From NCBI RefSeq assembly GCF_029105185.1, contig NZ_JAFMZK010000003.1, positions 372,001 to 436,000 on the forward strand: a DNA stretch of 64,000 bases, read 5' to 3'. Within the stretch, counting starts at the first letter, position 1. Each line of letters opens with the position of its first letter. Positions 1-9,762 of this stretch are shown here, piece after piece. Origin of the DNA: Aliiroseovarius sp. Z3 (GTDB lineage Bacteria > Pseudomonadota > Alphaproteobacteria > Rhodobacterales > Rhodobacteraceae). The position numbers and the translations under genes were made by a program. The notes under the pieces were generated by a model that was given only the letters and a program-made list of their open reading frames with translations, was not told the origin of the DNA and made no database searches.

Positions 1-457
1 AGCGGGTGCCTTGTGGCAGCATGGCCTGAAACGCGGTCAGACCCTCGTTCATCCAGTGGACCATCCAGTCCACGCTGTCCGCTTTGCTGTGCCCCATCCC
101 GTCCAGATGTTGAACAACGCGCAGATTGTTCACCGGATGAATGTCCAGCGCGATCACATGCGCCGCGGCCATCACCTTGGCCCGCGCAATTGGATCATCC
201 GGCAAAAGCGCCGGGTCGGGATAGGTGCGGTCAAGATAATCAAGGATGGCCAGCGATTGGGTCAACTTGGTGCCATCCTCCAGCTCCAGCACTGGCACGC
301 CCTTGCCGGGGTTCATCGCCTGATATTCGGCGCCGCGTTGCTCGCCTTTCACCAGATTGACGGGATGGCTTTCGAACGGCACACCCTTCAGGTTCAGCGC
401 AATGCGCACCCGATAGGATGTGGTCGACCGCCAGTAGGTATATAGCTTCAGAGCCAT
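1..457 (-). CDS. maiA: Maleylacetoacetate isomerase (GST zeta class), 3' end cut by window edge
   Basis: Isomerises maleylacetoacetate to fumarylacetoacetate with glutathione in the cytosolic homogentisate branch of tyrosine/phenylalanine breakdown. About 152 N-terminal residues of a protein normally near 210 are visible. It opens [20 protein letters not shown], a thioredoxin-fold start, followed by the GSH-binding 'PVLELEDG..LTQSLAI' segment typical of zeta GSTs. The usual SSC active-site motif reads STT here, so the cysteine is absent (known to be non-essential in the family). Its ATG overlaps the hmgA stop by one base (TGATG), so it is translationally coupled to hmgA. The C-terminal helical domain lies outside the window. 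Confidence 0.9.
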   Translation of the reverse strand, partial: MALKLYTYWRSTTSYRVRIALNLKGVPFESHPVNLVKGEQRGAEYQAMNPGKGVPVLELEDGTKLTQSLAILDYLDRTYPDPALLPDDPIARAKVMAAAHVIALDIHPVNNLRVVQHLDGMGHSKADSVDWMVHWMNEGLTAFQAMLPQGTR

Positions 458-1809
458 CACTTTTTCCCTGGCGTCCCGTCGAACTTCTTCTCAAGGCTGT
501 CCCAGCAGTCGATATAGTCGTCCTGCAACGGGGCTTCGTTTGCCGCAAACGCAGTCAGGTGCTGCGGGAAGCGGGTCTCGAACATGAAGGACATGGTGTT
601 TTCCAGCTTCTCCGGCCCGAGATTCGAGTTCGAGGCGCCTTCAAACGCATCACGATCCGGCCCATGCGGCAGCATCATGTTGTGCAGGCTGACACCGCCG
701 GGGATGAAGCCCTGCGGCTTGGCGTCATACTGACCGTAAATGTTGCCCATCAGTTCAGACATGATGTTCTTATGGTACCACGGCGGACGGAAGGTGTTCT
801 CGGCCACCATCCAACGCTCGCGGAACAGAACGAAGTCGATATTCGCGGTGCCGGGCTGGCCCGAGGGCGCGGTCAGAACCGTGAAGATCGAGGGGTCCGG
901 ATGGTCAAACAGGATCGCGCCAACCGGGCAGTATGTGGTCAGATCGTATTTATACGGCGCGTAATTGCCATGCCACGCGACCACGTCCAGCGGCGACTGG
1001 CCGATCTCGGTCTTATGGAACTGACCGCACCATTTGATGGTGATGGTCGAGGGCACTTCGCGGTCCTCAAACGCCGCCACGGGCGCCTTGAAGTCACGCG
1101 GGTTGGCCATGCAGTTCGCACCGATGGGGCCACGACCGGGCATCTCAAATTTCTGGCCGTAGTTTTCGCAGACGAAACCGCGCGCAGGGCCTTCCAGAAG
1201 TTCGACGCGATACACCAACCCACGCGGGATGATGCCGATTTCTTGCGGGGCAAGGTCAATGATGCCCAGCTCCGTATAAAACCGCAGCTTGCCTTCCTGC
1301 GGCACGACCAGCAGCTCGCTGTCGGCCGAGAAGAAATAGTCGTCCACCATTGACTCGGTGACCAGATAGATGTGGCTGGCCATGCCGACCTGCGTGTTCA
1401 CATCGCCTGCCGTGGTCATGGTGCGCATCCCGGTGATCCAGTTCAGACCCTCAGCCGTCGGCACGGGATCCCAGCGATACTGGCCCAGTGAAATCACGTC
1501 CGGGTCCACGCAGGGCGCAGATTTCCAGTAAGGCACGTCGATCTTGGTATACCGCGCCGAGTGCTTCACCGACGGACGAATGCGATAGGTCCATGTGCGC
1601 TCGGGCGGGTTGGCGGTGAAGGCGGTGCCGGACAGCTGCTCGCCATAGAGGCCATATTCACATTTCTGCGGGCTGTTCATGCCTTGCGGCAGCGCGCCGG
1701 GCAGCGCCTCGGTCTCGAAGTCATTGGCCCAACCGGGCATATAGTGGGTTTCGGTGCCGACCAAGGACACCGCGCGCGTCATGTCGCGCCCAGAGCTGTG
1801 CTGGTTCAT
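457..1809 (-). CDS. hmgA: Homogentisate 1,2-dioxygenase
   Basis: Opens the ring of homogentisate with O2 to give maleylacetoacetate, an Fe(II) enzyme of tyrosine degradation. The frame extends upstream to 1908, but the ATG at 1809 has a GAGG six bases away and gives 450 aa, the normal family length. The iron ligands fit the human enzyme spacing: His346 and Glu352 in '[15 protein letters not shown]' and His382 in 'LPHGPD'; the catalytic His is at 303 in '[12 protein letters not shown]'. maiA follows directly. A short inverted repeat (TTCAC-N2-GTGAA, 1904-1915) lies upstream and could be an operator. Confidence 0.96.
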   Translation of the reverse strand: MNQHSSGRDMTRAVSLVGTETHYMPGWANDFETEALPGALPQGMNSPQKCEYGLYGEQLSGTAFTANPPERTWTYRIRPSVKHSARYTKIDVPYWKSAPCVDPDVISLGQYRWDPVPTAEGLNWITGMRTMTTAGDVNTQVGMASHIYLVTESMVDDYFFSADSELLVVPQEGKLRFYTELGIIDLAPQEIGIIPRGLVYRVELLEGPARGFVCENYGQKFEMPGRGPIGANCMANPRDFKAPVAAFEDREVPSTITIKWCGQFHKTEIGQSPLDVVAWHGNYAPYKYDLTTYCPVGAILFDHPDPSIFTVLTAPSGQPGTANIDFVLFRERWMVAENTFRPPWYHKNIMSELMGNIYGQYDAKPQGFIPGGVSLHNMMLPHGPDRDAFEGASNSNLGPEKLENTMSFMFETRFPQHLTAFAANEAPLQDDYIDCWDSLEKKFDGTPGKK

Positions 1810-1903
1810 CTGAAGCCTCGTTTCAACACCCTTTGCAGGGCCGATCCTGTTTGCCCCACTATGGTATCGTTGCGAATGAAACGAAGTCAAGGAAAAGCGA
1901 CAT

Positions 1904-1915
1904 TTCACACGTGAA
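1904..1915. promoter_or_regulatory. Inverted repeat upstream of hmgA
   Basis: TTCAC-AC-GTGAA is a 5+5 bp inverted repeat 95 bp upstream of the hmgA start, in the divergent hmgA/motB spacer (1810-2003). It could be a regulator site for the catabolic operon. No regulator gene is adjacent, so this is a weak inference. Confidence 0.25.
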
Positions 1916-2003
1916 GTATCGGTTTGCCAACAATTTGAAAGGTTAAGCCCATATCAACTTCCGCCAGCTATCCCTAAAGCCGGGTGAAGAACGAGGTGGT
2001 GAG

Positions 2004-2822
2004 ATGCGCGCAAACGCAAATGCGCCGGTAATCATCAAAAAGGTAAAGAAGGTCAGCGGTGGTGGACACCACGGCGGCGCGTGGAAAGTGGCATATGCCG
2101 ATTTCGTGACCGCCATGATGGCATTCTTCCTTTTGATGTGGCTTTTGAACGCAACAACGGAAAAACAACGCAAGGGGATTGCCGATTACTTCAACCCGAC
2201 AATCCCGGTGATGCGTGTATCGGGCGGCGGTGACGGGTCGTTCGGTGGCGACAGCGTATTTGTTGAAGAAACCTTGTCGCAATCTGGAAACGGCGGCCTG
2301 CCGCGTGATCCCAGCCTGTCCGAAGGGGGAACGGCGAAGGATGTCGCCGCAGAAAATGCACGTTTGGAAGAACTGGAAGAGATGCTGTTCGCCCGAGGTG
2401 GTGAAAGCATGGCCAGCGACGGCATTGCGCGTCACATCGTGACCCGTGTCACCGATGAGGGCTTGCTGGTCGAAGTGTTCGATCTGGACGGCGCGCCGCT
2501 GTTCGAGCCAAATACCACCACACCGACCGCGGTCTTGTCTGAACTGACCGAAGTGATTGCACGCGTTTTTGCGCTGGTTGAAAACGGCGTCGCGATTGAG
2601 GGTCATGTGGCAACTCAGCCAGTCGTGGTCCTTGAGAACACGACTTGGTCGCTGTCGACGGGGCGCGCCACCCAACTGAGAAAAATGCTCGAGGATAGCG
2701 CTCTGGCACCCGAACGCATCGCGCGCGTGACAGGCCATGCTGATCGCGAACCTGCGGTTACGAATGCCTTCGCTGTACGCAACAATCGGATCGAACTGAT
2801 CCTGTTGCGCTCTGGGCGTTGA
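2004..2822 (+). CDS. motB: Flagellar motor stator protein MotB
   Basis: Stator component that anchors MotA to peptidoglycan and carries the proton-binding Asp. It is 272 aa. A basic cytoplasmic N-terminus (residues 1-28) precedes one membrane helix (about 31-50) with the invariant Asp33 in 'YADFVTAMMAFFLLMWLL'. The C-terminal OmpA/MotB domain (about 165-270) ends in 'GHADREP...AVRNNRIELILLR', the peptidoglycan-binding region. The ATG follows GAGGTGGTGAG. motA is not adjacent. A terminator-like hairpin follows, so flgE probably has its own promoter. Confidence 0.9.
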   Translation: MRANANAPVIIKKVKKVSGGGHHGGAWKVAYADFVTAMMAFFLLMWLLNATTEKQRKGIADYFNPTIPVMRVSGGGDGSFGGDSVFVEETLSQSGNGGLPRDPSLSEGGTAKDVAAENARLEELEEMLFARGGESMASDGIARHIVTRVTDEGLLVEVFDLDGAPLFEPNTTTPTAVLSELTEVIARVFALVENGVAIEGHVATQPVVVLENTTWSLSTGRATQLRKMLEDSALAPERIARVTGHADREPAVTNAFAVRNNRIELILLRSGR

Positions 2823-2835
2823 ACTCGACCTGCTG

Positions 2836-2864
2836 GCGGGGATTTCGGAAATACCCGCAATTTT
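2836..2864 (+). terminator. Hairpin with T-tract after motB
   Basis: GCGGGGATTTC pairs with GAAATACCCGC (one mismatch, very tight loop) and is followed by AATTTT. It lies 13 bases after the motB stop and 79 bases before flgE, consistent with an intrinsic terminator. Confidence 0.65.
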
Positions 2865-2942
2865 AGCCGTTAGTCGCCTGTTAAGGTCAGACCTCTATGG
2901 ATGGAGATCGACACAGAGGTAGATGCAGCAGAAAGGCGCACC

Positions 2943-4250
2943 ATGACGATTTCCTCCTCACTCAGTGCCGGCGTCGCCGGATTGAATGCACACGCAACCA
3001 AACTGGCCACGATTTCGGACAACATCGCGAATTCTTCGACGTTCGGATACAAGCGCGCCACGGCAGATTTTCAGAACCTGGTGATCGGCGGTCTGGCCGG
3101 GGCAGGCACCTACTCGGCAGGCGGTGTGCGCACCACGACGCAGCGTCTGATTGACGAACACGGGCCGCTCATCTCTACGTCGAATCCGATGGATATTGCG
3201 ATCGGTGGCCGCGGCATGCTTCCCGTCACGCAAGAGGTGTATCGCGACGCCAACCCAGGCGAGCGTCCGATGATGATGACCACAACCGGGTCGTTTCGTA
3301 CGGACTCTGAAGGCGTTCTGAAAACCGAAACCGGGTTGGTGCTTTTGGGTTGGCCTGCGGATGCAGATGGAAACGTGGCGACGTATCCTCGCGATACCGG
3401 TGTGGGGTTGGAACCTGTCGTCATCAACGCCAACCAAACGGCGGGTGATCCGACAACCACGATGAAACTTGGCGTCAATCTGCCCGCCGTGGAAACCGAA
3501 GCGGGTTCGGCCGGCGCCGCGCGCCCGTTGTCGGTAGAATATTTCGGCAACCTTGGCACGTCCGAGACGCTCGATTTCTCGTTCACACCGATTGTTCCGG
3601 CAACAGGATCATCCAATCAGTGGACGATGGTGATTACCGACAGCGCTTCCGGCGGTACGACCATTGGCGAATACACTCTGACGTTTGACGATTCGCGGAC
3701 GGATGGCGGCTCTCTTGCATCTGTCGCTGTCGTATCAGGTGGTGCCTACAACGCAACGAACGGGACGCTTGACCTGACGGTCGCGGGTGGACCGCTGTCG
3801 CTGACCATCGGCAAGATTGGGGATCCGAACGGGCTGACTCAATTGTCAGACAGCTTCGCGCCGGTGGCGATCACCAAAAATGGCTCGCCGGTGGGCAACC
3901 TGACGGCGGTTCAGATCGACGAACACGGGTATATCAAGGCCACATATGACACTGGTTTCATTCGCACGATCTATCAGGTGCCTCTGGTGGACGTTCCAAA
4001 TCCGAACGGTTTGATCTCGATTTCAAACCAAGCCTATCAGGTGTCCCCTGAAAGCGGCTCTTTCTTCATGTGGGATGCTGGTGACGGGCCCACAGGCGAG
4101 GTTGTTGGCTTCGCGCGCGAGGGCTCAACAACAGATGTCGCGGGCGAGTTGACCAGCCTTATCCAGACGCAGCGGGCCTATAGCTCGAATGCCAAAGTGA
4201 TTCAGACCGTAGACGAGATGCTTCAAGAAACCACCAACATCAAACGTTGA
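2943..4250 (+). CDS. flgE: Flagellar hook protein FlgE
   Basis: Main subunit of the flagellar hook, exported by the flagellar type III apparatus. It is 435 aa from the ATG at 2943, which has an upstream AAAGG; the frame opens earlier at 2901 but without a ribosome site. The N-terminal rod/hook motif 'SAGVAGLNAHATKLATISDN' and 'IANSSTFGYKRATADF' (about residues 9-45) is diagnostic. The C-terminus 'ELTSLIQTQRAYSSNAKVI..VDEMLQE' is the conserved amphipathic helix of hook and rod proteins. The less conserved middle is the surface domain. It is followed by flgK after 28 bases. Confidence 0.95.
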   Translation: MTISSSLSAGVAGLNAHATKLATISDNIANSSTFGYKRATADFQNLVIGGLAGAGTYSAGGVRTTTQRLIDEHGPLISTSNPMDIAIGGRGMLPVTQEVYRDANPGERPMMMTTTGSFRTDSEGVLKTETGLVLLGWPADADGNVATYPRDTGVGLEPVVINANQTAGDPTTTMKLGVNLPAVETEAGSAGAARPLSVEYFGNLGTSETLDFSFTPIVPATGSSNQWTMVITDSASGGTTIGEYTLTFDDSRTDGGSLASVAVVSGGAYNATNGTLDLTVAGGPLSLTIGKIGDPNGLTQLSDSFAPVAITKNGSPVGNLTAVQIDEHGYIKATYDTGFIRTIYQVPLVDVPNPNGLISISNQAYQVSPESGSFFMWDAGDGPTGEVVGFAREGSTTDVAGELTSLIQTQRAYSSNAKVIQTVDEMLQETTNIKR

Positions 4251-4278
4251 TGCATGTGCTGAGGACAGAGATTAGTCG

Positions 4279-5730
4279 ATGAGCATTTCCGGCGCCTTCT
4301 CAAACGCCCTGACCGGGCTTGCGGCCACGTCGCGCGCGGCCGAGCTTGTCTCGTCCAACGTCGCAAACGCGATGACCGAAGGTTACGGCACGAGGTCGTT
4401 GGAACTGTCGACCCGAACGTCGGGGGGGTCTGGCGTCCGGGTTGAAGGTGTTCTGAGGAATGTCGATGAAGTGCTGATCGGTGACCGTCGTCTTGCTGAT
4501 GCGGCGACAGGATTCCATGGCGCCAAACAGCAGTTCTTGACCAATCTGGAGAAGGTGTTGGGGACACCCGACCAACCCGGATCATTGTCCGGTCGCATGG
4601 CACGGTTCGAGGCATCACTGATAGAAGCCGCGGCCCGGCCAGACAGTCAAACGCGCCAATCGGCGGTGTTGAGCGCGGCCAATAGTCTGACCACCCATCT
4701 GAACGCCACATCCGATCACATCCAAACAGCGCGACTGGATGCGGATCAGGCAATCGCGGGAATGGTGGCAACACTCAACGCCGGTTTGGAAGATGTGCAA
4801 TCGCTGAACGTGAAGATTCAAGCGGCGCAAGCGCGTGGCGTTGATGCGTCCGGGCTGATGGATCTGCGTCAGAAGAAGATCGACGCGCTCGCACCGATTG
4901 TGCCGATCAGGCAATTGCCGCGCGAAAATGGTGTGGTCGCATTGATTACAACCGGTGGCGCAGTTTTGCTGGATGGTAAGGCGGCAAAGCTGGGTTTTAC
5001 CCCCGTCAATTTGATTGTGCCTGAGATGACCTTGTCCGGCGGCGCCCTTTCGGGTCTGTCGCTGAATGGGCAGCCCATCGATACAAGCGATGATCGTAGC
5101 CTCATTGCGGGTGGCGCGCTGTCTGGTCAATTTGCTGTGCGCGATCAGGTCGCAGTTACCGCGCAGGAGCGGTCGGACGGTTTTGCCCGTGACCTTGTTG
5201 AACGATTCCAGAACCCCGCGCTGGATGCGACCCGACTGCCCGGCGATCCGGGCCTTTTTGCGGATGCCGGGGCGGCATTTTCCGCTGCCGACGAAGTGGC
5301 GCTGTCAAGCCGGATCTCAGTGAACGCCGCCGTTGATCCCGAAAAGGGTGGCGCGTTGTGGCGGCTGCGCGATGGGCTCGGGGCCACGGTGCAGGGGAGT
5401 GTCGGCGATGCCGGGTTGCTGAATGGCCTGATTGATGCGCTCAGCACGATGAGGACACCGGTCTCGGGTGACTTCTCTACCGCGTCACAGACTGCTGCGG
5501 GACTGGCATCCGAGCTTCTGTCAAGCATCAGTTCGGATCGGCTTTTGGCCGAAACCCAACTTGGATTTGCCTCGGCCCAGCAGCAGTCTCTGCTTCAGAT
5601 GGAACTTTCACAGGGTGTTGATACCGATGCCCAGATGCAGAAGTTGATGCAGATCGAACAGGCATATGCTGCGAACGCGCGGGTTATTTCGACCGCTGAT
5701 GAAATGATCCAGACCTTGCTCGCAATATAG
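4279..5730 (+). CDS. flgK: Flagellar hook-associated protein 1 FlgK
   Basis: First hook-filament junction protein. It is 483 aa. The N-terminus 'SISGAFSNALTGLAATSRAA' with 'ELVSSNVANAMTEGYGTRSLEL' is the flagellar rod/hook signature. The C-terminus 'QMQKLMQIEQAYAANARVI..ADEMIQTLL' is the matching helix. The interior (about residues 90-400) carries the coiled-coil D1 and variable domains usual for FlgK. It lies 28 bases after flgE and 10 bases before flgL in one operon. The annotation relies on the two terminal motifs and the conserved gene order. Confidence 0.94.
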   Translation: MSISGAFSNALTGLAATSRAAELVSSNVANAMTEGYGTRSLELSTRTSGGSGVRVEGVLRNVDEVLIGDRRLADAATGFHGAKQQFLTNLEKVLGTPDQPGSLSGRMARFEASLIEAAARPDSQTRQSAVLSAANSLTTHLNATSDHIQTARLDADQAIAGMVATLNAGLEDVQSLNVKIQAAQARGVDASGLMDLRQKKIDALAPIVPIRQLPRENGVVALITTGGAVLLDGKAAKLGFTPVNLIVPEMTLSGGALSGLSLNGQPIDTSDDRSLIAGGALSGQFAVRDQVAVTAQERSDGFARDLVERFQNPALDATRLPGDPGLFADAGAAFSAADEVALSSRISVNAAVDPEKGGALWRLRDGLGATVQGSVGDAGLLNGLIDALSTMRTPVSGDFSTASQTAAGLASELLSSISSDRLLAETQLGFASAQQQSLLQMELSQGVDTDAQMQKLMQIEQAYAANARVISTADEMIQTLLAI

Positions 5731-5740
5731 GAGAGATGCC

Positions 5741-6751
5741 ATGACAATTGTGAGCTATGGCGATCTTGCCAGCGCGTTTCAAACCCGCAGCCTTTCGGCG
5801 CAGCTAAAACAGGATATGGCGCGTCTGGGAATTGAGTTGTCAACGGGGCGCAAAACGAACTTGGCAACACATGTATCGGGGGATTTCGGTCCCGTGGCGG
5901 GGCTTGAGCACAGCCTGAAGTTACAGTCAGCCTATGCCCAAAGCGTCACGGAGGCCGCGACCATTCTAGGCGGCACACAAACCGTTCTGGAGAACATTCA
6001 GGGTCAGGCCGAGACATTGTCTGGCGGTCTGCATGTCGCGATCAGCTCTCAGAATCCGGGATTGCTGCAGGGCACGGGGGCCGACGCGCGAGAGCGATTG
6101 TTTTCAGTTGTCTCGAACCTGAACACAAATCTTGGAGGGCGTTCGTTCTTTGCAGGAGCTGCGACGGATGGTCCGGCTTTGGCGGACGGGGATGCAATCC
6201 TTTCGGATGTGATGGTGGCGATCGCCGGGGAAACCACCGCGGCAGGCATAGCGGATCAGATCGACAACTGGTTCAAATCACCAGGCGGCGGATTTGATAC
6301 ATCTGGTTATCTGGGTTCAGATCAAGACCTGGGGCCGTTTCGATTGCGGGATGGTGAGGCGGCGACGCAACCCATCAGGGCCGATAGTGCCGAGATACGC
6401 GATCTTCTGGCCGCCCTCACCAAGGCTGCGGTCATCGCGGAAGGGGCGTTGGCGGGCGATGTAGAAGCCCAGAAAGACCTGGCGACCAGATCGTCGAATG
6501 GTTTGTTAAGCGTGATTGATGATTTGACCAATGTTCGGGCAGATGTCGGTCGTGTTGAGGCGCGCATTGAAGCCGCGTCCGCCAGCAATGCAGCGGAAAA
6601 ATCGGCGTTGGAGCTGTCATACAATCGCTTAACCGCAGCAGACCCCTTCGAGACGGCAACTGCGCTACAGGCGCTCTATGACCAGATGGAAAGCCTTTAC
6701 ACGGTAACCGCCCGTCTCTCACAGCTGAGCTTCACGGATTACATGCGATGA
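5741..6751 (+). CDS. flgL: Flagellar hook-associated protein 3 FlgL (flagellin family)
   Basis: Second hook-filament junction protein, a flagellin homologue. It is 336 aa, starting at an ATG after GGAGAG. The N-terminal helix 'LSAQLKQDMARLGIELSTGR' and the C-terminal helix 'ALQALYDQMESLYTVTARLS' are the parts that form the D0/D1 coiled coils. Its stop overlaps the flgI start (ATGA), so the two are translationally coupled. Confidence 0.92.
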   Translation: MTIVSYGDLASAFQTRSLSAQLKQDMARLGIELSTGRKTNLATHVSGDFGPVAGLEHSLKLQSAYAQSVTEAATILGGTQTVLENIQGQAETLSGGLHVAISSQNPGLLQGTGADARERLFSVVSNLNTNLGGRSFFAGAATDGPALADGDAILSDVMVAIAGETTAAGIADQIDNWFKSPGGGFDTSGYLGSDQDLGPFRLRDGEAATQPIRADSAEIRDLLAALTKAAVIAEGALAGDVEAQKDLATRSSNGLLSVIDDLTNVRADVGRVEARIEAASASNAAEKSALELSYNRLTAADPFETATALQALYDQMESLYTVTARLSQLSFTDYMR

Positions 6752-7851
6752 CCCGGATTTTTACCATTATAGTCACAATGCTGCTGTCTTTGTCTGCCGC
6801 GTACGGGAACTCCGTGCGTATCAAGGATCTGGTGGAGTTTGATGGGGTGCGTGGCAACGATCTTGTGGGATACGGGCTCGTTGTTGGTCTGAACGGCACC
6901 GGCGATGGCATTCGAAATGCGCCCTTCACCGAGGACATTATGTCCAACATTCTGGAACGATTGGGCGTCAATATCACAGGCGAGCAGTTTCGCCCCAAGA
7001 ATGTGGCCGCTGTTTTCGTCACTGCAGCCCTGCCGCCCTTTGCCCGCGCCGGATCGCGGATTGATGTGACCGTATCGGCAATCGGAGACGCCAAAAGCCT
7101 GTTGGGTGGTACGTTGATCATGACGCCACTGAACGCGGCCGACGGTGAAATCTATGCCGTTGGTCAAGGCACGGTTATCGCCGGAGGCGCCGTTGCCGAA
7201 GGTGATGCCGGCAAGGTCACGCAAGGGGTTCCGACAAGCGGTGTCATTCCCAACGGTGCGCGTGTCGAACAAGAGATCGACTTTGATTTCACCAAGCTGA
7301 AATCAATCCGGCTGGCACTGCGAACGCCGGATTTCACTACAGCCGAACGTATAGAGCGTGCGATTAACGCCAAGTTTGACCGCGTTGTGTCTCGTATGCT
7401 CGACAGCGGCACCGTGGTCGTCGATATCAACGCCACGCGCGCGATCTCTCCGGCACATGCCATTGGCACGATCGAAAATCTGGGAGTTGAGCCAGAACGT
7501 AAAGCAAAAGTCGTGGTGGATCAGCGATCAGGTACCATTGTTATGGGTTCAGATGTGCGGATCAGCCGCGTGGCCGTTTCGCAAGGCAATCTGACGCTTC
7601 GAATTCAGGAATCGCCAGTTGTTGTGCAGCCCAATCCGTTCTCGAATGGAGAGCCGATTCTGGTGCCGCGAACCAATGCGGGTATAGAAGAAGAGCCAGG
7701 TATCGGCTTGGCCGAGGTCGATGGCGGTGCGTCGCTGTCGGACGTGATCGCCGGACTAAACGCGCTGGGGGTGGCGCCGCGAGATTTGATCGATATTCTT
7801 AAAAGTATCAAAGCCGCAGGCGCCCTCCATGCGGATTTCGTGGTCCGCTGA
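6748..7851 (+). CDS. flgI: Flagellar P-ring protein FlgI
   Basis: Forms the periplasmic P ring around the flagellar rod. It is 367 aa with a Sec signal peptide (residues 1 to about 20, cleavage after 'LSAAYG'). Mature 'VRIKDLVEFDGVRGNDLVGYGLVVGLNGTGDG' region and the 'RIDVTVSAIGDAKSLLGGTL' segment are highly characteristic of the family. The C-terminus 'LSDVIAGLNALGVAPRDLID' is also typical. It is the last recognised flagellar gene here; a 340-bp spacer follows. Confidence 0.96.
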   Translation: MTRIFTIIVTMLLSLSAAYGNSVRIKDLVEFDGVRGNDLVGYGLVVGLNGTGDGIRNAPFTEDIMSNILERLGVNITGEQFRPKNVAAVFVTAALPPFARAGSRIDVTVSAIGDAKSLLGGTLIMTPLNAADGEIYAVGQGTVIAGGAVAEGDAGKVTQGVPTSGVIPNGARVEQEIDFDFTKLKSIRLALRTPDFTTAERIERAINAKFDRVVSRMLDSGTVVVDINATRAISPAHAIGTIENLGVEPERKAKVVVDQRSGTIVMGSDVRISRVAVSQGNLTLRIQESPVVVQPNPFSNGEPILVPRTNAGIEEEPGIGLAEVDGGASLSDVIAGLNALGVAPRDLIDILKSIKAAGALHADFVVR

Positions 7852-8193
7852 CCGATAAATGTCGGGTGAACGTGCGGTCATTTCTGCGCGGCGGAGTTCG
7901 GTTCGCAAACCTTCCGACTGCGTCCGCCCGCAATGATCTTGCATCACCAACATGCGGCAGGCGCCTTTGTTGTTGAGCGCGCAAAACAGGGTGATGTGCC
8001 CCGGTAGATGACTGCAGCGATGCAGGGTTTCTAGCGCACCATTACCCGAATCTTTCCCAGAAAGATCAACGATCTGTTGGATATGTTTTGTTTTGGCTTG
8101 AGTTTTAACCTGAATCGGGCAAACATCCACAAAACTGTGAGAAAGTGTGGAAATATCCAGATTTCTGGCCTGACCACGCACTTTGGGGGTGAT
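7852..8193. other. Spacer flgI to deoR with no confident gene
   Basis: 342 bp. A minus-strand frame runs from 8181 back into flgI, but it overlaps flgI by about 95 bp, lacks a ribosome site and matches no family I know. The frame upstream of the deoR ATG (8077-8193, plus) is open but its residues look non-coding. The stretch 8071-8120 is AT-rich and probably holds the deoR promoter. No hairpin terminator for flgI was seen. Confidence 0.4.
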
Positions 8194-8988
8194 ATGGCAG
8201 GTGAGACAAAGCAGTCCTATCGCGAGCTGGAATTGCTTGACGCCATTCGCAGGGTCGGAGGGTTTGCCAAAAACTCGGATCTTGCCAGCGCACTGAACGT
8301 TTCTGAAGAAACCGTGCGCCGAACGATCAAGGCCTTGTCAAAATCTGGGTCGGTTGCGCGGGTGCATGGTGGCGCATATATCGTCGGCGCTCAGAGCGAT
8401 CCGAGCTTTTACAAACGGATTGAGCAATACGCCTGCGAGAAGCGTGCCGTCGCGAAAGCCCTTGTGCGCGAAATAGAAGACGGCATGACGTTGTTCATGG
8501 ATGTCGGCAGCACCACTGTATTCGTGGCAGAAGAGCTGCGCGCCCGCGGTAATCTTTCGGTGACGACAAACTCGGTTCAGGTCGCGCAGACTTTGGTTGG
8601 TCACAATGACAACCGCGTCTATTTGCTGGGTGGCCAGATGCAGGCCGATGAACTGGGCGCATTCGGCCATATGGCCGAGCAGCAAGCGCGGCAGTTCTGT
8701 TATGATTTGTCTGTTCTCAGCGCAGATGCGCTGCATACCAAACGCGGCTTTCTTTACCTGAACAGGGCAGAAGCAGACCTGGCGTCGGTGGTGATTGACT
8801 GTTCGGACGCCACGGTTGTGGCCATGACCCATCACAAATTCGGATCGACAGCCCCGCATCAGGGGTTCGCGCCCGAGTGCATTGATCGGATGATTGTCGA
8901 TCAGTTGCCGGACAGCGCCTTGGCGCAACAACTGAACAGCTGGGACATCAGCCTAAATGTCGTACCGGGAGAGGTTGAAGGATGCTGA
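8194..8988 (+). CDS. DeoR-family transcriptional regulator
   Basis: Sugar-phosphate-responsive repressor type. It is 264 aa from the ATG at 8194, which follows GGGGG; the frame is open further upstream without a better start. The N-terminal winged helix-turn-helix (about residues 12-60, 'FAKNSDLASALNVSEETVRR..KALSKSGSVARVHGGA') is the DeoR signature. The effector domain has 'MDVGSTTVFVAEEL', 'TTNSVQVAQTL' and 'LLGGQMQADELGAFG', the sugar-phosphate isomerase-like fold. It overlaps the next gene by TGATG, so it likely regulates the module it heads. The effector is unknown. Confidence 0.9.
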   Translation: MAGETKQSYRELELLDAIRRVGGFAKNSDLASALNVSEETVRRTIKALSKSGSVARVHGGAYIVGAQSDPSFYKRIEQYACEKRAVAKALVREIEDGMTLFMDVGSTTVFVAEELRARGNLSVTTNSVQVAQTLVGHNDNRVYLLGGQMQADELGAFGHMAEQQARQFCYDLSVLSADALHTKRGFLYLNRAEADLASVVIDCSDATVVAMTHHKFGSTAPHQGFAPECIDRMIVDQLPDSALAQQLNSWDISLNVVPGEVEGC

Positions 8989-9761
8989 TGAACACTGACG
9001 CAACGACCATCCATGCAAACCGCATAGCTGATTTGGCAGGCGATGCGGCGATGACGTATTTCCGGCACCTGTTAGAGGTTGACCTGAAAGATGACGAAAG
9101 TCCCGTCACCCAGGCAGACCGTGGAGTTGAGCTGCGCGTCCGAGCATATCTGGAGCAGCACTTTCCCGATGATGGCATTCTGGGCGAGGAGTTCGGTCAG
9201 TCAGACCTGACCTGTGATCATGTCTGGAGCATCGATCCCATCGATGGCACACGGTCTTTCTTGTCCGGCCATCCGCTGTTCGGGTTTCTTCTGGCGCGGC
9301 TGTACAAGGGGGAGCCAACCATTGGCCTGATCAGAATGCCCGCGCTGGACGAAACGGTGATTGGCGTGCGGGGCGGTTCTGCGACGTTGAACGGCGACAA
9401 AATTCGCGTCTCGTCGCAGGTTTCGTTGGATCAGGCTATTGTCTATGTCAACGAAGCCGAGAAGATATTTGCCCGACACCCGCAGACTTTTGGCCGTCTC
9501 TTGTCGGCGGGTCAAACCCGTCGGTTCGGCTATGATTGCTATCCCCACGCGTTGGTTGCCATGGGGCATGTCGATGCGGTGGTGGATGAGGATCTGCAAC
9601 CCTATGACTATCTGCCCTTGGTCCCAGTGATCGAAGCGGCTGGCGGCATCATCACGGACTGGAGGGGAGAGCCGTTGACTTTGTCATCGGGGACGTCAGG
9701 CGTTGTGACGGCCGCAACTGCCGATCTTCATGCCGCCCTTCTGGGTTTGGTGGGATCGTAA
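8988..9761 (+). CDS. Inositol monophosphatase-family phosphatase (HisN-like)
   Basis: Mg-dependent, Li-sensitive-type sugar or alcohol phosphate phosphatase. It is 257 aa from the ATG at 8988, which has GAAGG six bases upstream; an ATG two codons earlier (8982) is possible but sits directly on the ribosome site. Metal ligands are visible: Glu67-Glu68 in 'GILGEEFG', Asp83 and Asp86 in 'SIDPIDGTRSF', and Asp207 in 'PYDYLPLVPVIEAAGG'. Family members dephosphorylate inositol phosphate, histidinol phosphate or PAP; the substrate cannot be told from sequence. It is coupled to deoR and sits 1 base before the phosphate transporter. Confidence 0.88.
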   Translation: MNTDATTIHANRIADLAGDAAMTYFRHLLEVDLKDDESPVTQADRGVELRVRAYLEQHFPDDGILGEEFGQSDLTCDHVWSIDPIDGTRSFLSGHPLFGFLLARLYKGEPTIGLIRMPALDETVIGVRGGSATLNGDKIRVSSQVSLDQAIVYVNEAEKIFARHPQTFGRLLSAGQTRRFGYDCYPHALVAMGHVDAVVDEDLQPYDYLPLVPVIEAAGGIITDWRGEPLTLSSGTSGVVTAATADLHAALLGLVGS

Positions 9762-9762
9762 C

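Noticed and set aside
7756-8181. 141-codon minus-strand frame in the flgI-deoR spacer
   Set aside because: Overlaps flgI by about 95 bp, has no ribosome site and resembles no known protein; kept only as a remark in the spacer entry.
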